From NCBI GenBank assembly GCA_030142905.1, contig JASJOG010000003.1, positions 5,611,501 to 5,675,500 on the forward strand: 64,000 nt of DNA. Reading direction: 5' to 3'. Shown one piece after another: positions 11,717 to 22,746 of this stretch. The DNA comes from Heliopora coerulea (taxonomy: Eukaryota > Cnidaria > Anthozoa > Scleralcyonacea > Helioporidae). The notes under the pieces are model-generated. The model was not told where the DNA came from and searched no databases. It saw nothing but the letters and a program-made list of their open reading frames with translations. Within the stretch, counting starts at the first letter, position 1, and each line of letters begins with the position of its first letter. Position numbers and translations under genes: made by a program.

Positions 11717-13500
11717 GTGACCAAAGAAGAAGAGATTCAAGTTAACAACGCTCGTGCGACTTTTTGTGACATCACAGAAGCTGGTGATACACCGATCAGT
11801 ATGGGTATAATACCAGTACGGCTGTACCACCGCAAGCCTGACTGTAAAATTGCAGTTAACGTCCTCCTTGATAATATGCTAGTGGTGCAACGTTCATTAA
11901 AGAAGAGTCATTGAAGAAATTGAATGTGGAAGGAAATGAAACCAAGCTCCTATTAACTACGATGCATGGGACCAAAAAAGTGTCTACAAAAGCCGTGGAT
12001 GGGTTGATTTTGGAACATTTTCAGCAAAACGCCGCTAATGTAAAGTTACCTCGAACCTTCGTGAGGCAAGAAATTCCATCCGACAGAGAAGAAATTCTTC
12101 GAGGTGAAATGTTGAGCCAATGGCCTCACCTGAAGAAGATTGCAAAAAAGATACCACCCAATATGGAAGACACAGAAATGAGGATTCTTATCGGGTTAAA
12201 TTGTCCTAGTGTCCTAAGTTACGACCGAGAGATGTAATACACGGAAATGAAACGATCCTTACGCTATAAAATCGTTATTAGGCTGGCATGTGAATGGTAC
12301 GGTTAATCAAAGCCTGCGTGATCCAATGTCGTGCCACAGAGTTCATATCAAAACGGCTAGCTCGGACAGTCCTGATATGGGATATATTACCGTGCAAAGA
12401 AAAGTCAAGGAAATTGTTACACCTTGCACAGTTGAAAGAATGTTTACGTTGGAATTCCACGAAAGGGAGCGCAGGATTGGTCTGTTACAGGAAGGTCGCA
12501 AATTTTAAAGAAAGCCGAAGAAGGGATTTGTCATCGCGAAGACTCACATCATCAAATGCCACTACCTTTCAAGGAAGAGAATTTACTGCTTCCAAACAAC
12601 CGACCTCAAGCGGAACAACGTCTTAGTGGTTAGAAGAAGAGGTTTGAAATGAATGAGAAATATTGTGCTGACCATGTGCGATTTATGTCAGGTATCATTA
12701 CCAAAGGATACGCTCAAAAAATTGAGCAAGAAAATTCAACCACAGAGAAGGGTAGAGTTTGGTACTTACCTCACCATGGCATTTACATACCTCATAAACC
12801 AGATAAAATTAGAGTGGTATTCGACTTTTCGACTCGATACGAAGGCGAATCTCTCAACGACCACCTGTTTACAGGAACCTGACCTTACGAATAAGTTGAT
12901 AGGGGTTCTTACAAGATTTAGCCAAGAGAAGTTTGCGTTCATGGCTGGCATTGAGCAGATGTTCTACCAAGTAAAGGTCAAAAAAGAAGACCAAGATTTT
13001 CTCCGTTTTATGTGGTGGCCATACAATCGAACCTAACGAATACTGTATGGCGGTGAATGACGGTACATCTCTTTCGCGGTGTATCGTCCCCACGATGCTC
13101 AAATCACTGCACTGAAGCGGATGGTCGACGATTATGAAAGTGAGTTTTGTTCTTAAGCGGCTGACACTCTACGGAGAAATTTTTATGTTGACAATGGGTT
13201 AAAATCGGTCGCAACGGAAAATAATGCAGTTAGTTTGGTGCGAAATGTCAAAGAGATCTGCGGTAGAGGAGGATTTATTCTCACTAACTTCATTAGCAAC
13301 AGCGTCAAGGTCATCCAGTCCGTTCCTTATAAAAACAGAGTTTGAGACGTTAAAGACCTGGAGCTTAGACAAGCCAAGTTACCCACTGAGTAAGTATTGG
13401 GCATTCACTAGTGCCTCAAGTCCGACAGTTTCAAGTTTCGAATTGAGCCAAAAGACCAACCATGTACCAGAAGAGGAATTTTATCGACTATCAATAAAAA
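11717..13500 (+). pseudogene. BEL/Pao copy B: protease and reverse transcriptase, decayed
   Basis: The pieces in order are a retropepsin remnant (LLDNMLVVQ, where D-x-G is lost) at 11717-12237 and the protease-RT linker (VQRKVKEIVTPCTVERMF) at 12290-12510. The RT start (ICHREDSHHQMPLPFKEENL) follows near 12526. The RT core at 12649-13036 has [21 protein letters not shown] and [16 protein letters not shown]. The catalytic box near 13185 reads YVDN instead of YVDD, and GILST near 13480 is the last part seen. At least five frame changes join these parts. RNase H and integrase are absent. Confidence 0.82.
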
Positions 13501-13667
13501 TTCATCAATGTGTCATGCCAGGTACTGCATGCACATTGTATCTCTTGCACACAGTATTCTGTGTTTGACACAATGTCAGGCATTGAGAAAAACTTCATTC
13601 TTAACGCTTGGAGGGTCACATGATGAGAGAACTTACAGTACAACAAAATTTACCATAGTTAAGATTA

Positions 13668-14099
13668 GGACACACGAGACGTCAACTCCCAGAGACAAGT
13701 TGCAGTGACATGTCCCAGGGACAAATCCTACTATATGCACCAAGGAAAACCTTTGTCGCAAGAACAAAATTTTGTCTCCGAGACTTGTTGCATGACTTCA
13801 AATTAATTTGAGTTCCTGCAACAAGTCGCAGGGATAGGAGTATGTCCCCGTGATATGTTCCTTCGTATGAACAGTTCATGCGACAAATTTCATCGATAAA
13901 GTCCACGGAAAGCCAATCATTAAACGTCACTCAATTCAAACCAATACCTCGATGCACTTCAACTTTCTCCCATGAGTAATCATTAATTAAAACTAGTCAA
14001 TCAAGTAAAACAAGTCCCCATGACAAGTCTCCCTCGTGTGCCAGACAAAAGGGACATGTCTCTGTGACATGTCTCCTCGACTTCACTCCTCGTGTGTCC
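13668..14099. mobile_element. MITE-like element with GGACACACGAG inverted ends
   Basis: GGACACACGAG at 13668 is mirrored by CTCGTGTGTCC at 14089-14099. The interior is non-coding and rich in variants of GACATGTC and ACAAGTC. The right end lies only about 25 bp from the FTSJ1 splice donor (14124-14119), inside the intron. TSD is not clear. No transposase is encoded, so it would need a helper. Confidence 0.6.
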
Positions 14100-14124
14100 C
14101 AACCTTTAATGTCAGTATACTCAC

Positions 14125-14513
14125 TCATCAAAGTCAGAGTTTTGAGTGCAGTCAAGCAGAGGATTAGCCATATTTGGTTTGTATCCAGCAGGTGGTTGGT
14201 AATTCTTGCACACAACAAAGGATTCAATGCTGGAATTACGACTGCTACGTGGCTTTGCAACAGTGACGTCTGGAAAAAAGACTTTCAGTTGGGCATAAAG
14301 CAAGTGAACATCTTTTCCACGGAATATTTTTGCCACAAACGTCCCACCAGGCTTAAGAACATGAGTGGTGATATTCAGAGCAGCCAGAAGTAGCTGTCCT
14401 TGGATATATTCATCAATATCATGTAGGCCTGTAACATCAGGTGCTCCATCACAAACAACAAGATCTGCATGCTCTCCTTCAAAGTGACTGACAATTTCTT
14501 TGGCTGTTGACAG
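14125..14513 (-). CDS. FTSJ1: FTSJ1 second coding exon
   Basis: The acceptor TTTTAAG ends at 14514 and the exon starts with CTG (Leu of LSTAKEIV). It covers the substrate-binding and catalytic half, with [26 protein letters not shown] and [13 protein letters not shown]. The frame would stop at TGA 14123-14121, but a strong donor GTGAGT begins at 14124, so the exon most likely ends at 14125 in phase 2 and the protein continues. Confidence 0.92.
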
Positions 14514-17500
14514 CTTAAAACATAAAATATAAAAATAGATAGTTTTAATAAGAAGACAGACAATTGTAATTGCATGAATGGTTTGTATGTAGTGTCTACA
14601 CCCAAAATATTCTTGGCTCAAAACAACGCTTGGCTAAAGAAAAAAAATTGGTAAAAAAATCGGGCTGTGGACATCAAATGGTTGATGATTTAGTGGATTT
14701 GGCTAGTTATATTGGAAAACATTTATTTGAATTCAGTTTGCACTAGCATTTAGCAATATATTTACGGCAATGCTGAATAAAATGCTTCTGTAATGAAAGA
14801 ATGTTAGCTGAAACTTTGGATTTAATTCTATTTCAGAATCATCCTCAGGGTATTATGAAATGATAACTTCACACAATTAACCTACACTGTTGGTGACTCG
14901 AGCGGGATTTGAACCCGCACCTTCGGGATACCGGTCCGCCGCTCTACCTGTTGAGCTATCGAGTCCACAGGGATTGGAGGCGAGTTTTTATCCAATTTAA
15001 GTGCACGAAATATTCTCGCGACAACTTAACGCTATCGGACCACGGACAACTTAATCGGACAATATTTTTCAATATTGTTACATAGTTAATTTATGCTTTA
15101 TTACCACTGTTCTCCCGTTAATACCAGCTTTTATGCTGATGGGATTTTTTTAACAGTATAAATAAAGAATTTATTATTATTATATTATCCATGAGGATGG
15201 ATGTGCAGTGTTTCAACTGCACAGCTCAACAGGTAGAGCGGCGGACCGGTATCCCGAAGGTGCGAGTTCAAATCCCGCTCGAGTCAACATTTTTCAGTTG
15301 ACTTCAGCAGTGTAGGTTAATTGTGAAGTTATCATGAAACTTTGGAAATGGTGGAGATTTTTGGATGATACTTTAATTTATTGATTTGATTGAATGGCAA
15401 GGAAGAGTTGAAAGAATTTTGATATATCTAAACGATTAGCATCATACAGTCATACATACATTGGTTTGGTCTGTGACAAATATTTGATATCTTTATGTTA
15501 TGGTTCAGCTTCATAATAATAGAATTTATATGAATGTGTATACAGTCAAACCTCCTTTAAGCGATCACCCAAAATGTTGTGCATAGGTAGTCACTTACGG
15601 GAGGTGGCCACTTACAGGAGTTCTGGCCACAGAGTTCTTAAGATTTAGATATCTCAAGCCCCCACAATTGCAGAGGCTTGATCTATGTGTAAAAGTGTTT
15701 AGCATGACAGGAGTATTACAGATTTTGATACACATACTAGCTAAAAAAGTAAATAAAAAAATAAACAACAAATTACTCACTGGCTGATAACATGGAATGC
15801 AGATTATTAACATGGATTTGTTTGATGGCAAGAATTGATGTACACTGCCTGTGTATTATATCTTGGCCTTCAGGTGATGTTACAGAGCAACGAATTTTAG
15901 GGACAATTTTTTAACAGATGTTGTATAAAAAATTGGTCCATATCAATTGTAAACAATACAAATACACATTTCACCAGGGCAGTAAAACTTCATTTCCTTG
16001 GCTGAAGTTGAAACTGGAAGGTCTTGGGTAAAATATATTAGATTGATTAATGCCAAGTGTCTAAGTGTCATGCTAGACTATGTAGTAGTACTATAGTAAA
16101 TGGTTTGAACCTGGGAGAATCGTAACATGTTTGAGGAAGTTGATCGTCCAGGTTAGTGTAGTCTTGAGAAAGACTGTTGGTTGAAGTAACTGACGTTTCG
16201 ACAGCCTTAGCAGCGGTCATCTTCAGAGTCAAAAGGAGAGTAAATGTCAGGTTCGCCTGTATTTGTATCTGGCGAACATTTACTCTCCTTTTGACTCTGA
16301 AGATGACCGCTGCTAAGGCTGTCGAAACGTCAGTCACTTCAACCAACAGTCTTTCTCAAGACTACACTAACCTGGACGATCAACTTCCTCAAACATGTAG
16401 TAGTACTATACTAATAAAATATTACTTAGTCTTAAGCCAGTTTCAGTTTCCAAATTAAAATGTTTTGCATGCCTGTACACTATACTCATGGCCATGGTAT
16501 GACTTTGTCAGTTTTTGGTTTTCTCCTTTTGCATCTTTGCTTACAGGAGGTTAAAAACAATTGAGAAATGCAAACCATGAGCATTAAAAGTGGTTGTGGT
16601 AGCTGTTATAAACAGCTATATTTCGTCGGTTATTCACAAAATTCGTAGCTATTTACAGGGTTTCGACTTTCGAACAAGTCTCATAACAATAATATGAAAA
16701 AATTGACACCCAAAAAAGGTGTGGCTTGTCCTGTCAATTTGCCAAAATCAAAATCAATGTTAATTATTTACAATCTTTTCAACACTGCCCGGGGTTGATC
16801 ATTATACATGATCAACTAACAAATCAATACATGTTCGACTGTCTCCTAATGTTTTCTCCCATAACTGCAGCCTTCCGCCGTGGTCGTATAATCTTTCCCG
16901 GAGATTCACCGTCCTGAACGTTCTCCATTGGGGCATTCGTAACCTCATCTGTAGAATTTTCCAGTACATCAGACGAGTGGACTTCAAGTGATACTAAATG
17001 TTGAATAACTCTTCTTATGATGATTGGTTTCCGTTCACCCTTTTCGCCAACTCTGACCTTTGCAGCACGAACCCGCCCATCTTTTCCTGCCAATAACTCT
17101 TTAACTCTGCCCAATTTCCAGAAAATTCTCTTCGTCGTAACAGATTTTACAATAACTATGTCTCCTACTGATATGCTCTCCTTGTTTGACCTCTTTCCTG
17201 TAGATTTTGCATTTTCCCGCAAACTGACGAGATATTCTCTTTGCCACTGACTGGTGAATTGTTGAAGTAGCTTTCTTTGATGCTTGGCTCTTTTCGTAAG
17301 AGCATCGTTGGTACTTGCGATCTCAAAGTGTTCGCTGCTAGGCATTGAAGTTATTGTTCTGCCATGAACAAGATGTGAGGGTGTGAGCGGATACGACACG
17401 GACTCTTCGTCATCATACACGTATGTGATTGGCCGAGCGTTCAGAATTCCTTCTATCTCAACGATGACAGTGTTTAGCTCTTGAAAGGTCAGCGTAGATC

Positions 17501-20500
17501 GACCAATGGATTTCTTAAGGCATCGCTTGATTCCCCTAATTAACCTCTCCCAGAAACCGCCCCACCAAGGGGCTTTTTCCACGATGAAAGACCAAGTGAT
17601 GCGATTATTGGCCAAATGGCACAAAACTTCTTCGGAACGGGCAACTGACTGTACTTCTTTAGATGCAGATCGAAATGTCTTAGCATTGTCCGATATGAGC
17701 GTACATGGAAGTCCTCTTCGACTAGTAAATCTGCGAAACGCCATCAAAAACGATTGGACACTTAATCCCTCCGTAAGTTCCAAGTGCACTGCCCGGGTTG
17801 ACGCACATGTAAACAAACATACATATGCTTTGGCACCTTCTTGGTCGCGTGTTTCTTTGCTAGGTCGAACATACAAAGGGCCAGCAAAATCTAATCCGGT
17901 GTAAGTGAATGGTGGTTTGGTGGACACTCTTTCGCTGGGCAAACCAGGTGTTTGTGGAGGGTTGTAAGATGGTCCTTCGTGCTTTCGACAAACAACGCAC
18001 TTTCTCAGATTCCGTTTTACTGCTTCTCGCCCTCTCAACACCCAGAATCGTTCGCGTAGTGTCACCAATGTTTCTCGAATTCCTGAATGTTTAATCTTCA
18101 CGTCTATATCTCTAATAACAAGGTCGGAGAAGTGGTGTTTTGACGACAGTAAAATCGGTTTTTTGCTAGATTCTGGAATTGTTGCGTTGTTGATCCTACC
18201 TTGACATCTCAGTACGTGTTGATCATCGATAACTAAGCCAAACTGGACAACGTAAATTGGTGGACTGGAATTGGGATTGTTGTTAAGATACTCCAATTCA
18301 CTTTCAAACGATGACGATTGAACTGTTCTTATCCACAGGGATTCTGCTTGATTGATCTCCGATGCCGTCAGCGCTACTGTTGGAAGTGAATGCGACTGAT
18401 TTTCCGAACGTTTTGCTTTTTTGAGATTTCGAATTAATCGCAGTACGTAGGCTGTAATCCTTAGTAATCGTGCCAGACTGCTGAAGGAACTGCATTCGAT
18501 AATCCTATCGAGGTTAACCACTGGTGCTCTCTGTTGAAGACTAGAAAAGGAATAAGTAATAGCTGGAGGATTCTTTACGATTTCTTCCATCGCAGACTTA
18601 GGGATGTCTTTGGTTACCGGATTCACAGGCCAATCTTCTTCAGTTTGAGTGAGAAATTCAGGACCGTTGCACCATACTTTAGATTCCGCGAGTTCCTTTC
18701 CGCTCGTGCCACGACTGGGCAAATCCGCTGGATTTTGCGAACCTGGACAAAACCTCCATTGATCTTTGTTCGATAATTGATGTATTTCTTGGACTCGATG
18801 TTCCACGTATTGCCTCCAAGGTTTGTTGTTTCTGATCCAGTATAAGGTAGTGATGGAATCAACCCAGTATACTGTTTGGAGATCTTGAGGCAGGGATAAT
18901 GATTTTCTGATGGATGCTACAGGTCGCGCGAGGATAAGTGCCCCCAGAAGTTCTAGGCGTGGAATACTTTGCTTCTTTGTGGGTGCAACTTTGGTTTTCG
19001 ATGCTACTAGGATAACTTCTACATGACCATTATCATAGGTAGACCTCATATAAACAGCGGCGGCAAAGGCTTGTTGGGACGCATCGCTAAACCCATGGAG
19101 TTGAATGTTGTTAGGTCTTGACGCTCTCGTACTGAAATAACATCTGTAAAATGCTGTAAATCAGTCACAAAGGAGTTGTACTTTAAAAGAGCCTTTCCTT
19201 GTAATTCTTCGTCCCAGTCAATCCTTTCGCAACAAATAACTTGAAACAAGACCTTCAGCTGAATAGTGAACGGACTAAGGAATCCTAACGGATCGAATAG
19301 CTTGGCTGTTAGTTTAAGTAATGATCGCTTCGTGGCAGGCAACAACTTTGCATAAGTAATTAACTCGCTGAAATTGAAAAATAGTTCATCTAAATCAGTG
19401 TTCCAATTGACTCCCAACACCTTGATCGAATTATCTTTGGATGGACTGTTGGAACTAATCGTAGATTTGGTGTAGGATTCATCATCTATAGCAATCTTTC
19501 TCTCGGGCGGAGTCGATGATTCTTCATTGCGCTCTGACTGGTTGATTTTCAACTTGTATTGCAGGGATTTCAGCCGATTATAGCAACGATTGTAATCTGT
19601 GGCGACGTTTATCTGGTCTTCCTTCCACGGTAGAGTTACCTCGTAGCGATTGTCCTTGTATCTGATATTCTTCAAAAATTGCTCGGGAAGTTGATCGTTG
19701 TGGAGATCTTCTTGCTCACCAATTCCGATTGATTCTGTTTCCCAGAATCTTTTGAGGGTCGACTTCAATTCGTCGTTCTGCGTGAGGCGATGGTATTTCT
19801 CGATGTCTCCTGATATGATGAGGTTTGACACATACGTATCAACTGCAGTCGTCGTGACGTCATCCAGTGGGCCAGATAGAAGCCATCCCAGCTTACTATT
19901 GACAGCCGTTGGTCCAGAATCTCTTCATAGGGTCTCCCCCGTAACAACGTCCCAATAACAATCTGATCCTATCAGTACGTCAATGGAATCACAATCTTGA
20001 TCTTAATATTCATCGGCCAGAATCAGTCCTTCGAGGTGAGGGTACTTGTTAACGTCGACTTTGAGTGGCATTGATGAACATATTACTGGAAAACTTAACG
20101 CTGATATTTTTAATCTCTCACCGTCCTTCTTCCGTAAGGTAAATTTCACAACATCACAAGTTTCTCTTTTAACATGATCGTCACCAAACGTATTCAAACG
20201 AAGATTTTCCTTTTTCACAGGCATGAGCTTCAGTCGTGATTTTAGACTGTTCGTGACGTACGACCGTTGACTGTCGTTATCAAATAATACACGAACACTC
20301 GCCGAATTGGAGTTGTCCTCATTCGTAGCCACACATCGAGCTGTTTGAAGTAAAACAGTTTTACCTTTAGTGCGCGCTGTACTTGCTGCGGTTGTAGAGG
20401 TGGTTTCTTGTACCGTATGATCGGTTTGGGTTCTCTGTGGTGGAGGTTGTTTTTCCTGATCAGACTTTGGCCGCTCAAACTTCGCGCCTTTTGAGCAAAT

Positions 20501-22708
20501 TGATTGGTGATGACGTTGGCCGCAATTTCGACATCCCTTTGTATTTGAACACTCGTGAGACAAATGCCCTATTCGTAAGCAAATAAAACACCTTCTATCT
20601 CGTCGCAAAATTTCCTTTCTCTCCAATGCGCCTTTTACCCTTTCACATGAAGCAGAATAATGATTTTCGTTACAATAAGCACATCGAATTCTCTGTTCTT
20701 GTTGTTTTGCTAGAAATGCGTTTGCCGTCGATTGTGAACCCTTTGGCGGAGGCGGAGGTGGTTTCACTTCGTTTATTTTCACACAATCACAAGCTTCTCT
20801 CGCTTCGACTTCTTTCCGGATAGCTTCTAAAAGTTCGTCGATCTTCCATACTTCACTCGTTGATTTGCGCGCCACTTGTAATCTGATACTGGCCGGGAGT
20901 CTTGACATAATAATCGGAATTAGCAAACTACCATATTGCTCGGCCGCGACGCCAAGTGAATCTAGACCTCGAACATCAACTCGAATCTTATCGTAGACAA
21001 ATCGAGTGGACGACGATTTCTCATTTTGGCACGCTTGAATCTTTAAAAGTTCGTCCATATGCGCCGATATTATCTGTTGCGTTCGGCCAAATCGCTCTTC
21101 GAGGATTTGAATGGCGGCAATATAATTGGCTTCAGACAATGTCAATCCCTGAATAGCGCGAGCGGCTGGGCCTTCGAGTAATGAAAACAAATAGTTGAAT
21201 TTGTCGATCTTTGAAATACTATTGTTGTCGTCAACGGCAGCTTTGAACGATTCCCAGAATGGTGTCCAATCGGTGACACTACCCTTAAACTTCGGTAAGG
21301 TTATTTTGGGAAGTTTCGCTTTAATTTGAGTCGCTTGAATATGCTGTGTTTGTTGTTGCGTATTTGAAGTGTGAAGCTCGATTTCCGTTTAATTTCCAGC
21401 GTGTGTTTCGGTAACTTCTGTTTTTTCTACTGGCGCTGTTACATCTCCCGCAGCGGTCGACGTTTGGCTGGAAATTTCACCGTTGGTTTTGTTTTGAGCG
21501 CGAACTATTTTGTCTTGACATTCGATAATTCTCAGTTCAATTTCACCAGATTCTTCGATTTCATGTTCCACATCGTCCACTGGACACAACTCAAGTATTT
21601 GATCATCCAAATCCTTTAGAACTGTTAATTTACCTTGGAGTAGCGTAGCAATAGTTTTAAGTCGTGATTGAACTTCGATATTCGTGTAATCGCTGATCAG
21701 TTCTAAAGCCTCCTACGTTAATTTCGTTGTCACGCTTCGATGTCCCCGTCTCGTCGCTCTCAATCGTTCGAATTTCTCCTTCGCGTTCTTTTCCATGTCG
21801 TTTATCACACAATCGAATTACATTTGTCGCACCGCTCGCCCCACGTTGGGCGCCATGTTATAAACAGCTATATTTCGTCGGGTTATTCACAAAATTCGTA
21901 GCTATTTACAGGGTTTCGACTTTCGAACAAGTCTCATAACAATAATATGAAAAAATTGACACCCAAAAAAGGTGTGGCTTGTCCTGTCAATTTGCCAAAA
22001 TCAAAATCAATGTTAATTATTTACAATCTTTTCAACAGTAGCTTGCAAGAGGTGGTCGCTTACCAAATGTTTAGCTATAGTGATTTATCTTGCAAAATTT
22101 TTGTAATTTGGACTAGTGGTCACTTAAGAGAGTTGGTCGCTTAAGAGAGGTGGTCATTTATAAGAGGTGGTTGCTCAGGGAAGTTCAACTGTACTAAACC
22201 CTCTAATATGCATTGATACTTGGATAAGAGATCATGTTGTCCAGGGCATGTTAAGTATGGAATTCCATATGGGCAAGCATTGAGACTTTGGATATTTATT
22301 TTGGTGAAAGAGTTTTTATTTTTGAATTCTTGTGATATCAGCCATGTAAGAGTTTTCTAAGGGAAAACAATGCTTGTCCAGAACACCTAAAAGATGCTTG
22401 TTACATGTATCTTATAGTACAATAAGAATTATGTATATACATACATACATGATAATGATGGACTCTCCTATCAATTTCAATATATGAGGACCTGACAACT
22501 TATTCAGTTCAGGTGTTTATGCCATGTATGACATCTCAGCCCAGCCAAGGACTTGCAGACAAGTCTGCAGATGGTGCAAGAATGAGGGTTACAGGACAGT
22601 GTTGCTGGCATATTTGCTGATGCTTTTGTCCTAACTCTAGTTTCAAAGATTTTGATCCCGTTATATATATGATACATACATACATACATACATACATACA
22701 TAAATATG

Positions 22709-22746
<38 letters not shown>

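Larger units (their letters stand above)
16604..22037 (-). mobile_element. Complete BEL/Pao provirus (5434 bp) lacking the RT core
   Basis: LTRs lie at 16604-16784 (181 bp) and 21856-22037 (182 bp). Both run TGTTATAAAC...TTTTCAACA in plus-strand orientation and differ by one inserted G. A 5-bp target duplication GTAGC lies at 16599-16603 and 22038-22042. A primer-binding site beginning TGGCGCCC abuts the 5' LTR on the minus strand. Internally it encodes gag with zinc knuckles, protease, RNase H, integrase and DUF5641, but the central RT domain is deleted. Near-identical LTRs mean a recent insertion, although the coding region carries four in-frame stops and one frameshift. Confidence 0.93.
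15543..22191. mobile_element. Mariner-like TIR element (non-autonomous), host of nested insertions
   Basis: The left end CAGTCAAACCTCC follows TA (15541-15542) and the right end GGAAGTTCAACTG precedes TA (22192-22193), giving a TA target duplication. Subterminal GGTCGCTTAAGAG-type repeats occur in both ends. Removing the BEL provirus (16604-22042, including one TSD) and the PLE tail (16080-16394) leaves about 0.9 kb with no transposase. TA duplication and repetitive subtermini fit Tc1/mariner-type MITEs. Confidence 0.6.

Noticed and set aside
14895..14965. Functional tRNA gene
   Set aside because: The acceptor, D and T arms fold, but the anticodon arm lacks a proper stem and U33, and an inverted partner with a shared non-tRNA tail exists, so it is a SINE head.
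16068..16458. Protein genes on both strands with the same sequence
   Set aside because: The two frames give the same start because the region is a PLE-tail palindrome.
22676..22745. CRISPR-like array
   Set aside because: These are TACA and TA microsatellites without spacers; the DNA is eukaryotic.
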